Positions 16,547-24,624 are shown, counted from the first letter of the stretch. The stretch: 64,000 bases of DNA from Streptomyces canus (GCF_001514145.1 NZ_KQ948657.1:124001-188000), one strand, 5' to 3'. The notes: generated from the sequence alone by a model not told the origin. A program made the numbers and translations.

Positions 16547-17284
16547 CTAGCTGTTGCTGCCCCCGAGGGAGTTGCCGCGCATGCCGAACTGGCCGAGCAT
16601 CCCGCCGTTGCGCATGCCCTGCGGCGGCAGCAGTTCGCTGGGCTGGACCAGGACGTGGCCCGTGCCGCCGAAGTGCATCTCCCAGCCTTCGCCGGTGGTC
16701 CCCCGGCGGCGCCACACTCCGGAGGTGGAGGTCGGCGCCTGGAGCTGGGTGCGCAGGGACGTGGACCAGGCGATGACGGCGTCGGAGTCGACGCAGACGT
16801 TCTTGTCCGGTCCCACCTCCAGCACCAGCGGCTCGCCGGAGGTCATGAGGACCACCTGGCCGGAGCCGGACAGCTCCAGGTTGTAGGCGCCCGCGGCGGC
16901 CACCTCGACGGCGCTGTCCACCGCGACGATGCCGACACCGAGGGAGCCGTCGAAGGCCAGGACGTAGGAGCTGTCGACCGTGATGCCCCTGCCGACCTCC
17001 ATGATGTGCAAATGCTGGGCGAGGTTGGCCAGGTAGACGATGCCGTTGCCCTTGCAGCGCATGAGTTCGAGGCGCTCGCCGGTCATCCGCTCGACGTTGC
17101 GCCAACTGCGGTTGCGGTACTGGCTGTCGAACTCGACCTGGCCCTCGAAGGCCACCATGGCGCCCTGCCGGGCGAGAACGGCGCTGCTGCCCTGGGTGAC
17201 GTCGGTCTTCAGGAGCTGCGGGTTCTGCAGGGTGTAGCGCCCGGTCGACTCGACCGGGACGTGTGCGAAGAGTGTGCTGTGCAT
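16547..17284 (-). CDS. AIM24 family protein (third of three)
   Basis: This 245-residue protein is a single AIM24-type beta-helix domain without signal peptide or catalytic motif. Repeats of the domain are easy to see: LARQGAMVAFEG (about 42-53), CKGNGIVYLANLAQ, LVLEVGPDKNVCVDSDAVIAWS. The tail (MRNGGMLGQFGMRGN) is Gly/Met-rich. AIM24 was named for a yeast mitochondrial membrane-organisation protein. The bacterial role is unknown. It is last in a three-gene - strand run, 19 bases after the second AIM24 gene, so cotranscription is likely. Confidence 0.85.
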   Translation of the reverse strand: MHSTLFAHVPVESTGRYTLQNPQLLKTDVTQGSSAVLARQGAMVAFEGQVEFDSQYRNRSWRNVERMTGERLELMRCKGNGIVYLANLAQHLHIMEVGRGITVDSSYVLAFDGSLGVGIVAVDSAVEVAAAGAYNLELSGSGQVVLMTSGEPLVLEVGPDKNVCVDSDAVIAWSTSLRTQLQAPTSTSGVWRRRGTTGEGWEMHFGGTGHVLVQPSELLPPQGMRNGGMLGQFGMRGNSLGGSNS

Positions 17285-17303
17285 GATGTGCCTGGTGCTC
17301 CCC

Positions 17304-17981
17304 TCAGCCCCGGATCTTGAATCGGTCGCCGGTGTCCTCGCTCGGCTGGACGACGACGAAGCCCTGTCCCTTGAAGCCGATCTGGAAGGCCTCGCCGCTG
17401 CCGCGGCCGATGAGGGCGCTCGCCTTGATGGTGCGGCGGGCCTTCATCTCCAGGCCGGTGGTCCAGGCGACGAGGGCGTCCGGGTCGACGTAGGTCTCGC
17501 GTTCGGCGCAGTCCAGGGCCATCGGGATGCCCCGGCTGACCAGGGCGACCCAGCCGGTGCCCTTGATCACGAGGTTGGTCAGGCCGGAGCCGGACAGCTT
17601 GGCGAGTCCCTTGACCGGCTCGATGGCCAGTTCCAGCGAGGCGTCGCAGGCCAGCAGGGTGGCGCCGTTGACCGAAAGGGCCTCGCCGTTGAGGTGCAGG
17701 ACGAGGACGTCGCCGCCGTAGTCGGCCAGGTAGAGATCGCCGTCGCCGCGCGCCAGCATCAGCTTGCCGCCCTCGCCGCTGACCATCTCCTCAGCCGAGC
17801 GGCGCAGGCTCGCGGGCGCCCCGTCGAACTGCACATAACCGTCGTAGGCGATCATCGAGCCGGCCTTGGCGATCAGGTCCTGTCCGGTGACCATGGTGAC
17901 CTTGAGCGTCTTGGAGCTGTGCACACTCATGCGGACGCCGGTCGCGGCGGCGCGGTGCGCACTCAGAGTCTGGGAGTCCAT
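17304..17981 (-). CDS. AIM24 family protein (second of three)
   Basis: This 225-residue protein is a stand-alone AIM24 domain. The same landmarks occur as in its neighbours: LIAKAGSMIAYDGYVQFDG near 37-55, LARGDGDLYLADYGGDVLVLHL in the middle, and DPDALVAWTTGLEMK towards the C-terminus. It has no membrane segment. Its start lies four bases beyond the stop of the TerD-AIM24 gene, so it is almost certainly in the same operon. The three paralogues differ enough to be old duplicates and could form a hetero-oligomer. This is inference only. Confidence 0.85.
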   Translation of the reverse strand: MDSQTLSAHRAAATGVRMSVHSSKTLKVTMVTGQDLIAKAGSMIAYDGYVQFDGAPASLRRSAEEMVSGEGGKLMLARGDGDLYLADYGGDVLVLHLNGEALSVNGATLLACDASLELAIEPVKGLAKLSGSGLTNLVIKGTGWVALVSRGIPMALDCAERETYVDPDALVAWTTGLEMKARRTIKASALIGRGSGEAFQIGFKGQGFVVVQPSEDTGDRFKIRG

Positions 17982-17985
17982 GGCC

Positions 17986-19560
17986 TCACACCTCGAAGGG
18001 CTGTACGACGACGAAGTTGCCGGGGGCGCCGCGGAACTGGAGGTTCACGGCCTCGGTGGTCTGCCGGGCGTACCCGGAGCGGCGCAGCCTGAGCGAGGTC
18101 GTGGTGACCGCCTGCGCACCGGCGGACCAGGCGATGACGGCGTTGCCGTCGACGTAGGTGGCCGCGCCGACCGGGAGGACGACGGGCACACCGCGGGTCT
18201 TGACGACGACCGCGCCGGTGCCGGAGAAGAGCATGCTGAAGAAGCCCCCGCCGGGCAGTCCCGCGCCCTCGATGCGGCGGACCTCGGTCTCCAGCGTCTC
18301 GTCGAAGGCCAGCACGCCCTGGGCGCTGGTGTAGAGCTGCTCGCCCTGGAGGCGGATCACGAAGACCCGGCTGGCCTCGTCGGCGAGGAACACCTCGCCG
18401 TTGCCGGTGCAGCGCATCAGGGACATGCCCTGGCCGGTGAGCGCCCCGGTGAGCTTGCCGAGCAGACCCGAGCCCTTGTGGGCGAAGTCGATGTCGCCCT
18501 GGTAGGCGACCATGCTGCCCTGCTTGGCGAGGATGGGGGCGTCCTTGGTGAGGGTGGCCCGCACCAGGTTCGTGTTCTGCTCGGTCCAGCGGTCACCGAC
18601 GGGGGCTTCCGCGTACTTCGTCAGGACGACCCGGACGTTGGCCTCGGGCGGCACCGGGGCGAGCTGGGTGCCGCCGCCGAAGGGCTGCGCCTGGCCGGGG
18701 AAGGCTCCGGGGGTGCCGGGGGGCGCGAACTGGCCGGCGACGGCGCCCGGAGGCGTGAACTGTCCCGCGGGTGCGCCGGGGGGCGCGAATTGTCCCGCCG
18801 GAGGTGCGCCGGGCGGGGTGAAGGTCTGACCGGGAGGAGTGAACGTCTGCGGGCTCGTCGGCGCGGGGGGAGCGGGCGGGGTGGTCCCGGCGACCGGCGC
18901 AGCGGCGGGCGCGGGGGCCGGCGGGGCGCCGAACGAAGGTGCTGGCGCGGCGGTCTGCGGGGGCGGGGCGAAGGCCGGCGCCTGGGACTGGGCCGGGACG
19001 GCGGGCTGCTGGGGCGCGGCCTCGGGCTCCTCCTCGGCGACCTCGCCGCCGAAGTTCTTCAGCAGCGCGTCGAGGCCGCCGTCGAAGCCCTGGCCGACCG
19101 CGGCGAACCGCCAGACGTCCTTCAGGTACAGGTCGCCCACCATCACGGCACGCTCGGTGGAGAACTCGCTGCCGTCGAAGGAGTACCGGGCCACTTCCTC
19201 GCCACCGGCGACGATGCGGAGGTAGCCGGGGGCGATCTGGGACATCTGGCCGGCGCCGTCGATCGTCGCCGTGAACGACAGCTTCTGGATCTGCGACGGA
19301 ATCTGATCGAGCGTGACCCGGAACGATTCCGTGTCGCCCGACTGCGCGCCCAGGAGCTGGATCGAGTCCTCGGGGGACTTCGGCTGGTTGAAGAAGATGA
19401 AGTACCGGTCGTCCGAGAGCCGTTCGTCGGCGTCGAGGCCGAAGCAGCTGATGTCGAAGGTCAGTCCGGGGCCGGAGATCTGCACACCTACATACAGGTC
19501 CGTGCCCGCGGTCAGGTCACTGATCTTGGCCTTGTGGCCGCGTTGGAATTCCCTGGCCAT
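17986..19560 (-). CDS. TerD-AIM24 fusion protein
   Basis: This 524-residue protein has two domains. An N-terminal TerD domain (about 1-175; KISDLTAGTDLYVGVQISG, then FDISCFGLDADERLSDDRYFIFFN) carries the acidic calcium-binding loop typical of tellurite-resistance/stress proteins. A C-terminal AIM24 domain covers about 310-524. A long Pro/Ala-rich linker (about 180-305) with tandem FTPPG and FAPPG motifs joins them. The start ATG 19560 is chosen because TerD similarity begins there; GGGGGACGG lies about 8 bases upstream. It is the first gene of the AIM24 operon. TerD proteins bind Ca2+ and are linked to membrane-associated stress complexes, so the fusion suggests that the AIM24 partners act with them. 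Confidence 0.88.
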   Translation of the reverse strand: MAREFQRGHKAKISDLTAGTDLYVGVQISGPGLTFDISCFGLDADERLSDDRYFIFFNQPKSPEDSIQLLGAQSGDTESFRVTLDQIPSQIQKLSFTATIDGAGQMSQIAPGYLRIVAGGEEVARYSFDGSEFSTERAVMVGDLYLKDVWRFAAVGQGFDGGLDALLKNFGGEVAEEEPEAAPQQPAVPAQSQAPAFAPPPQTAAPAPSFGAPPAPAPAAAPVAGTTPPAPPAPTSPQTFTPPGQTFTPPGAPPAGQFAPPGAPAGQFTPPGAVAGQFAPPGTPGAFPGQAQPFGGGTQLAPVPPEANVRVVLTKYAEAPVGDRWTEQNTNLVRATLTKDAPILAKQGSMVAYQGDIDFAHKGSGLLGKLTGALTGQGMSLMRCTGNGEVFLADEASRVFVIRLQGEQLYTSAQGVLAFDETLETEVRRIEGAGLPGGGFFSMLFSGTGAVVVKTRGVPVVLPVGAATYVDGNAVIAWSAGAQAVTTTSLRLRRSGYARQTTEAVNLQFRGAPGNFVVVQPFEV

Positions 19561-19675
19561 GCGTAACGACCGTCCCCCATCCCGAATACGAGTGCGTCGC
19601 GACAGGCTAACGGCAAACTCGGACACCGGTGCAGGCCGGTACAGATCCGGTACAAAAACCCGTTCGAGTCGGCGG

Positions 19676-20272
19676 TCACTCTCCGCGGGCGTCCGGAAGG
19701 TGCGGCAACCGGTCCGCGGCGACCACGCCTTCGAGATAGCCCTTGGCCCGCTCAGTGCGCGGATAGGCCTCCAGCAAGCGCCAGAAACGGGGCCCGTGGC
19801 CGGGCACGAGCAGATGCGCGAGCTCATGGAGCAGGACGTAGTCCACGACGTACTCCGGCATGCCCTGAAGCCGGTGTGAGAGCCGGATGCTGCCCTCGGA
19901 CGGGGTGCACGAGCCCCAGCGGGTGTTCTGGTTGGTGACCCAGCGCACCGAGGCGGGCCGTGCCCGGCCGTCGAAGTACTGGGCCGAAAGCCGCTGGGCG
20001 CGCTCGGAGAGCTCGGTGTCCCCGAGGACCCGTTTGCTCTCCTGGGCGGCCAGCTTGTCGAGCATGACGCTCACCCAGCGCTGCTCCTCGGCCTCGGACA
20101 TCCGGGCAGGGATGAGCACGACGGTGCGATCGCCCTCGCGGTACGCGGAGACCGTCCGGCGGCGACGGCTGCTCCTGCGTACCTCGATCGCGCTCGCCCC
20201 CGAGCCGCTCGGCGGCTGGCTCGTCGTACTGCGCTGTGGCTTTCCGGCGCTGTGCAGTGGGTCGGCGGGCAC
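19676..20272 (-). CDS. YgjP/SprT-like zinc metallopeptidase (DUF45)
   Basis: This 198-residue protein carries LLHELAHLLVPGHGPRFW, giving HELAH at 149-153 and a third ligand His159. The preceding NTRWGSCTPSEGSIRLS (116-132) is the strand typical of YgjP/WLM-type enzymes. An Arg-rich stretch (32-39) lies near the N-terminus. The substrate is unknown; relatives include DNA-protein crosslink proteases. The start is a GTG with a weak ribosome site. It lies 115 bases upstream of the TerD gene on the same strand, possibly in the same transcription unit. It diverges from the ThiF-like gene. Confidence 0.82.
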   Translation of the reverse strand: MPADPLHSAGKPQRSTTSQPPSGSGASAIEVRRSSRRRRTVSAYREGDRTVVLIPARMSEAEEQRWVSVMLDKLAAQESKRVLGDTELSERAQRLSAQYFDGRARPASVRWVTNQNTRWGSCTPSEGSIRLSHRLQGMPEYVVDYVLLHELAHLLVPGHGPRFWRLLEAYPRTERAKGYLEGVVAADRLPHLPDARGE

Positions 20273-20375
20273 GCCCTGACGTTACCCGCTGCACACGGGT
20301 GAAGTCCCGACTCCGGGACGGTTCGGTTCCGATCGCCCGCCATGCGTCTGATTTGTACGACGAATGGCCCTCACC

Positions 20376-20384
20376 TGTGGACAA
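20376..20384 (-). promoter_or_regulatory. DnaA-box match TTGTCCACA
   Basis: TGTGGACAA on the + strand is the reverse complement of TTGTCCACA, the form preferred by Streptomyces DnaA. It lies in the divergent promoter region between the metallopeptidase and the ThiF-like gene. Function is inferred from the match only. Confidence 0.4.
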
Positions 20385-20503
20385 CTTTCGGCACGTGACG
20401 GCCGGGTCCGGGCATCCTGGCACCGCCGCCTGAGCCACGACCGGCCGTCGTCCGGGCTCCGGCGACGGACGGGGACGTTCTACGAGGGCTACGGGGGCCT
20501 GTC

Positions 20504-21751
20504 ATGCAAGCAGTGGTTCCGCTCGAGCACACCATGGTTCCGCAGATGAAGCCCGCGCTCCGGCGCGGGTGGCGCGATCTCAACACCGTGCAGTTCGGGA
20601 TGACCCCGGCGCACGCGATGACGCTGGGTCCGGTGGACACGGCGACGGGCAGCTTCCTCGACCTGCTCAACGGCACGCGGGGTCTCGCGCTGCTGCGGGA
20701 GGAGGGACGCCGTATGGATCTGCCCGAGGGCCATGTCGACACGCTGGTGGGGCGGCTCGCACGCTCCGGACTCGTCGACGACGCGAGGGGCGGCGGGCCG
20801 GACGCGGACACGCTGCGGGGGAAGAAGGAGGTCCTCGACCGGCTGGCACCCGACCTGGCGTCCCTCTCGCTGACCACGTCGGAGCCGGGTGAGGCGATGA
20901 GACTCCTGGCCGCCCGCCGTTCACTGCGCGTGCAGATCAGAGGTGCCGGCCGGGTGGGTGTGGTGCTGGCCGCGCTGCTCTCGGGCGCCGGCGTCGGGGA
21001 GGTCGACGTGCGGGACAGCGGGCGGGTCGAGCCCTGGGACGTGGCTCCGGGTGGGCTGCCCGCCGGCTCGGTCGGCGACCGCAGGGACACGGCCGCACGC
21101 CGGGCGGTGTCCGCGGCGGCTCCGGGGCGCCCGCCCCGCGGCGGCTCCCGGGCCTCGGCCGGCGCGGACGACCCCGGGTTCTCCCTGGTGATCCTGGCCC
21201 CGCGGGACGACGTCGACGTGCACGCGCCCGCCCCGGCCACCGGGGAGCCCCTCGTGAGATCCGGCACACCTCATCTGTACGCCGGTGTGGTCGAGGCGAC
21301 AGGAGTGGTCGGTCCTCTCGTCCTGCCGGGCGAGACGGGCTGCGCGGGCTGTCTCCACGAGACGCGGACCGACCGCGATCAGGCCTGGCCCCGGCTTGTC
21401 GCCCAGTGGCGTTCGGGCAGCAGACGGCTTGCGGCGCGGCCCTGTGACCTGGCACTGGCCACCGCAGTCGCCGGACTCGCGGCCTCGCACGCGCTCGCCT
21501 TCCTGGACGGCCGCCTCCCGTCGAGCGCGGGTGCCCGCTGGGAGGTCTCACTGCCCAATCTGAGCTGGCACGCGCGGCCGGTCTGGCCGCATTCCGCATG
21601 TCCGTGCGGAGCCGCGGAGAAAGGTAAGGGAGAACACACCTCCAAGGAGGAGGCTGCGCACGAGACAATGACGGAGCAAGGGTCGTCGGAGGAGCTGTGC
21701 CGCAAGGCAACCGCGCCACGGCCTGCTGGGACCTGGAGGGCGCATGTCTGA
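20504..21751 (+). CDS. orphan ThiF/E1-like protein (TOMM cyclodehydratase-partner type)
   Basis: This 415-residue protein has an N-terminal winged-helix-like region (about 15-95), followed by a degenerate ThiF/E1 Rossmann fold with RVQIRGAGRVGVVLAALLS (about 141-159). Two cysteine pairs, GCAGC near 279 and CPCG near 366, form a probable zinc site. This is the composition of the leader-peptide-binding half of azole/azoline cyclodehydratases. No YcaO, dehydrogenase or precursor peptide is present nearby, so a RiPP role is doubtful. The position matches Rv3196. Its last eight bases overlap the ABC1 kinase start, which suggests a shared function. The E1 domain lacks a clear adenylating arginine-aspartate set, so activity is uncertain. 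Confidence 0.72.
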   Translation: MQAVVPLEHTMVPQMKPALRRGWRDLNTVQFGMTPAHAMTLGPVDTATGSFLDLLNGTRGLALLREEGRRMDLPEGHVDTLVGRLARSGLVDDARGGGPDADTLRGKKEVLDRLAPDLASLSLTTSEPGEAMRLLAARRSLRVQIRGAGRVGVVLAALLSGAGVGEVDVRDSGRVEPWDVAPGGLPAGSVGDRRDTAARRAVSAAAPGRPPRGGSRASAGADDPGFSLVILAPRDDVDVHAPAPATGEPLVRSGTPHLYAGVVEATGVVGPLVLPGETGCAGCLHETRTDRDQAWPRLVAQWRSGSRRLAARPCDLALATAVAGLAASHALAFLDGRLPSSAGARWEVSLPNLSWHARPVWPHSACPCGAAEKGKGEHTSKEEAAHETMTEQGSSEELCRKATAPRPAGTWRAHV

Positions 21752-23114
21752 TCTTCCCCGGAAGGCGGTCACCCGGACCGCCAAGCTCGCCGCGCTCCCG
21801 CTCGGCTTCGCCGGGCGGGCCACCTGGGGACTCGGCAAGCGGATCGTGGGCGAGTCCGCGGAGATCGTCGGCCGCGAGCTGCAACAGCGCACCGCCGACC
21901 AGTTGTTCAAGGTGCTCGGGGAGCTCAAGGGCGGAGCCATGAAGTTCGGCCAGGCCCTGTCCGTCTTCGAGTCGGCGCTCCCCGAGGAGGTCGCAGGCCC
22001 CTACCGCGCGGCCCTGACGAAGCTGCAGGAGGCGGCGCCCCCGATGCCGACCCGCACCGTGCACACCGTGCTCGAGGAGCGGCTGGGCGAGGACTGGCGG
22101 GAGCTGTTCGCCGAGTTCGACGACAAGCCCTCCGCGGCGGCGTCCATCGGCCAGGTGCACCGGGCCGTGTGGCACGACGGGCGTGAGGTGGCGGTCAAGG
22201 TCCAGTACCCGGGAGCCGGCGAGGCCCTGCTGTCCGATCTGAACCAACTGGGCCGTTTCGCCCGTCTGCTGGGGCCCCTCGTCCCCGGTATCGACATCAA
22301 GCCGCTCATCGCCGAGCTGCGCGACCGGGTCTCGGAGGAGCTCGACTACGGCCTGGAGGCACAGGCCCAGCAGGCCCACGCGGAGGAGTTCGCGGACGAT
22401 CCGGACGTCTTGGTCCCGGCCGTGGTCCACCAGAGCGACCAGGTCCTGATCACGGAGTGGATCGACGGTGTACCCCTGTCGGAGGTGATCTCCGACGGCA
22501 CCCAGGAGCAGCGCGACCGCGCCGGACAACTCCTGGCCCGTTTCCTCTTCTCCGGCCCCGCCCGCACCGGCCTGTTGCACGCCGACCCGCACCCGGGCAA
22601 CTTCCGGCTGCTGCCCGGCGGTCCTGACGGCGAGGAGGACTGGCGCCTGGGCGTCCTGGACTTCGGCACGGTCGACCGGCTCCCGGGCGGTCTGCCGGAC
22701 ACCATCGGCACCTGCCTGCGCATGACGCTGGACGGTGAGGCGGACGCGGTCTACGAACTCCTCCGTGTGGAGGGCTTCGTCAAGGAGTCGATAGAGCTGG
22801 ACCCGGACGCGGTCCTCGACTACCTCCTGCCGATCATCGAACCGGCCGAGGTCGACGAGTTCACCTTCACCCGCGGCTGGATGCGCAGCCAGGCCGCCCG
22901 GATCGCAGACCCCCGCTCCCCCGCCCACCAACTGGGCAAACAGCTCAACCTCCCCCCGGCATACCTCCTGATACACCGGGTCACCCTGAGCACCATCGGC
23001 GTTCTGTGCCAGCTGGGCGCGACCGTCCGGCTGCGCGAAGAACTGGAGGAATGGCTGCCGGGGTTCGTGCCGGAGGAGGACCTGGACGAGGAGGGTTCCG
23101 CGGCGGAGGCGTGA
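21744..23114 (+). CDS. ABC1/UbiB family atypical kinase
   Basis: This 456-residue protein is an ABC1/ADCK-type kinase-like ATPase (Rv3197-like). Family marks are present in order: the KxGQ motif as KFGQALS (about 66-72), VAVKVQYPG (about 149-157), DPHPGNF (about 281-287) and LDFGTVDR (about 306-313). Relatives support quinone and lipid metabolism. In mycobacteria the homologue beside whiB7 has been linked to macrolide efflux. GGAGGG just before ATG 21744 and the 8-base overlap with the ThiF-like gene indicate coupling. No N-terminal membrane helix is evident. Confidence 0.88.
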   Translation: MSDLPRKAVTRTAKLAALPLGFAGRATWGLGKRIVGESAEIVGRELQQRTADQLFKVLGELKGGAMKFGQALSVFESALPEEVAGPYRAALTKLQEAAPPMPTRTVHTVLEERLGEDWRELFAEFDDKPSAAASIGQVHRAVWHDGREVAVKVQYPGAGEALLSDLNQLGRFARLLGPLVPGIDIKPLIAELRDRVSEELDYGLEAQAQQAHAEEFADDPDVLVPAVVHQSDQVLITEWIDGVPLSEVISDGTQEQRDRAGQLLARFLFSGPARTGLLHADPHPGNFRLLPGGPDGEEDWRLGVLDFGTVDRLPGGLPDTIGTCLRMTLDGEADAVYELLRVEGFVKESIELDPDAVLDYLLPIIEPAEVDEFTFTRGWMRSQAARIADPRSPAHQLGKQLNLPPAYLLIHRVTLSTIGVLCQLGATVRLREELEEWLPGFVPEEDLDEEGSAAEA

Positions 23115-23153
23115 ACGGTCTTCGTCAGGTGAAGGCGCCCGACGCGCAACGCA

Positions 23154-23193
23154 CCGCGGGGGCCGGTCCGTTCGGACGGACCGGCCCCCGCGG
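23154..23193. terminator. 18-bp terminator after the ABC1 kinase
   Basis: A perfect 18-bp stem (23154-23171 and 23176-23193) is closed by a four-base TCGG loop. It separates the ABC1 gene from the convergent small gene of the wblC operon. Confidence 0.93.
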
Positions 23194-23267
23194 GGGAGAG
23201 CTTCCGCCTCCCGGTGAGCTCAGTTCTGCTCGGTTCGGGAGGCCACCGCTTCAGGTGTGGGTCGGAT

Positions 23268-23591
23268 CTACTGCATGACGGCGATGGCGAGCGCACGGCG
23301 AGCACGCAGGGAGGCGCGCTCGGCCCGGCGCTGCATCCGGCGAGCGGTCGCCAGGCGGATCGCCCGGCGTTCCTGCTCGGCCTCATGCAGGCGGTCGTGC
23401 ATATGCGCACGAGCCAGGGCTTCTGGGATGAGTTGCATCTCTCGGGTCCTGTTCTGACGCGAGTCGGACGCGTCGGTGGTGGTGAAGTCTGGGATCGCGG
23501 AGCCGGCGGGCTCGCTGGTGGACGGCTTCATCGGGGCCTGCTTCGTGGGGTCGTTCGTGAGGGGGCGGTCGATCGTTCCTGCGGTGTTCAT
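23268..23591 (-). CDS. small Arg-rich protein coupled to wblC
   Basis: This 107-residue protein belongs to no family that I recognise. The first 45 residues are polar and disordered. The second half is one long basic helix rich in Arg and Ala (EQERRAIRLATARRMQRRAE near 74-93), able to form a coiled coil or bind nucleic acid. Its ATG overlaps the wblC stop codon as ATGA, so it is translated with WblC and would be induced by antibiotics. No SD sequence is needed or obvious. The gene ends before the ABC1 terminator. A role in the WblC response is inferred from the overlap alone. Confidence 0.72.
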   Translation of the reverse strand: MNTAGTIDRPLTNDPTKQAPMKPSTSEPAGSAIPDFTTTDASDSRQNRTREMQLIPEALARAHMHDRLHEAEQERRAIRLATARRMQRRAERASLRARRALAIAVMQ

Positions 23592-23956
23592 GCCGTGACC
23601 GGGTTCTTGCGCGGGCGACCACGCGGCCGCTTCCGGGCGACGACAACACCCTGGACGAACAGCTCGCCACCCCAGACGCCCCAGGGCTCACGCCGCTCCT
23701 TGGCGCCGGCGAGGCAGGCCTCCATCAGCGGGCAGGTGCGGCAGAGGGACTTGGCGTACTCGACGTCGGCCGGCGACTCGGCGAAGAAGACCTCCGGGTC
23801 GTAGGAACGGCAGGGGACGGGTACGCCGAGGTTCTCGATGGCGTCGTCGAGCGCGGTGAGCGCGGTGAGCGGAGTCAAGGCGGAGTCCTCCGTGAGGCCG
23901 GGCGGGGGGATCGTTTCGGAAGGCGGTACGGACGGGGCGTGCGCTTCGAGTTGCAC
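23588..23956 (-). CDS. wblC: WhiB7-type iron-sulfur transcription factor WblC
   Basis: This 122-residue regulator binds a [4Fe-4S] cluster and works with the principal sigma factor to switch on intrinsic antibiotic-resistance genes. Cluster ligands are C49, C72, C75 and C81. The turn PWGVWGG (91-97) contacts sigma, and the AT-hook RPRGRPRK (110-117) binds AT-rich DNA upstream of -35. The GTG start follows GAGGA nine bases upstream. The gene is preceded by a leader of about 600 bases with its own ORF and a terminator (separate entries). It overlaps the next small gene by four bases. Neighbours ABC1 and uvrD2 match the whiB7 locus of mycobacteria. Confidence 0.95.
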   Translation of the reverse strand: MQLEAHAPSVPPSETIPPPGLTEDSALTPLTALTALDDAIENLGVPVPCRSYDPEVFFAESPADVEYAKSLCRTCPLMEACLAGAKERREPWGVWGGELFVQGVVVARKRPRGRPRKNPVTA

Positions 23957-24073
23957 GGTTCGTCTTCCTCGTCTGTTCGGTCCGGCCCTGTTGGACCGGT
24001 AGTCGCTTGGTACCGGGTTCTTTTCTTGTCCCGAGGCCCCTTCGCTCCGCTCTCCCCGTTCGGGGAAAACAGA

Positions 24074-24108
24074 AGGGCCGCGGATCCCGGATGGGGTTCC
24101 GCGGCCCT
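24074..24108 (-). terminator. Rho-independent attenuator in the wblC leader
   Basis: On the - strand an AGGGCCGCGG arm (24108-24099) and CCGCGGCCCT arm (24083-24074), with extra inner pairs, are followed by TTCTGTTTTCC. This is one of the few hairpins here with a real U-tract. It lies between the leader ORF and wblC, 118 bases before the wblC start, where whiB7-type attenuation is known to act. Confidence 0.82.
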
Positions 24109-24131
24109 GAAGGCGCCGGCCTGATCGACGA

Positions 24132-24455
24132 TCAGGCTGGATCACTCCAGGGTTCTGGCCCACGGAAGGCCCACATCAGGTGGTGCTGCGTCGTCTGCTT
24201 CCGGAATCCGGCACCGGCCGCCGCAAAGGCATAGACATGCGCCTGTGCCACTACTGCTTCCAGTGCCTTGGTCGGTCGCTCATTGCGCTCACGGACGGGA
24301 AGGACCGCGAGAGACACGGAGGACGCCGGACGCGCGGCAGGAATGCCGGACAGACCGGTGCCCAGGTTCGAAACGCCGAGCATGCACGCGGAGACGACCG
24401 AGCGATCGGTCATTTTGGCCGAGCTGACGGCCTTGCTGCTGTTGATGCTGATCAC
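24132..24455 (-). CDS. leader ORF upstream of wblC
   Basis: This 107-codon ORF starts at GTG with a strong SD (GAGGAGG, 8 bases away). Its first 60 or so codons have near-exclusive G or C at the third position; the latter half is more relaxed. Its stop is 24 bases before the attenuator hairpin. The translation starts MISINSSKAVSSAKMTDR and resembles no domain I know. In whiB7 systems a leader ORF senses slow ribosomes: stalling prevents the terminator and wblC is read. This ORF is in the right place for that. It is longer than the short mycobacterial leader peptides, so a stable protein product is also possible. Confidence 0.68.
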   Translation of the reverse strand: MISINSSKAVSSAKMTDRSVVSACMLGVSNLGTGLSGIPAARPASSVSLAVLPVRERNERPTKALEAVVAQAHVYAFAAAGAGFRKQTTQHHLMWAFRGPEPWSDPA

Positions 24456-24571
24456 TTCAATCGCCTCCTCTCGGCGTCTCTGGGGACGGCGGCGCGAGCC
24501 GCTGTCCGACGGAAATGCAAGTAGAACACGGAATCGGGGCCTCCGAGAAGGCCTCCGTCCCCGTGGCTAAG

Positions 24572-24610
24572 AACCTATGGGGATTGCTGGGGCATGCGCA
24601 AACTATTTTT
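24572..24610 (-). promoter_or_regulatory. WblC-type autoregulated promoter of wblC
   Basis: On the - strand TTGCGC (-35; 24596-24601) and TAGGTT (-10; 24572-24577) are 18 bases apart. AAAAATAG (24603-24610) abuts the -35 box. An A/T block right upstream of -35 is the known WhiB7/WblC recognition feature, so this should be the self-activated promoter. The transcript would start near 24565, leaving a leader of about 600 bases. Confidence 0.75.
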
Positions 24611-24624
24611 CCGACGAGTTGGGA

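Noticed and set aside
20504..23114. A RiPP (TOMM) biosynthetic cluster
   Set aside because: Only the leader-binding E1-like protein is present. No YcaO, dehydrogenase, precursor peptide or exporter is nearby.
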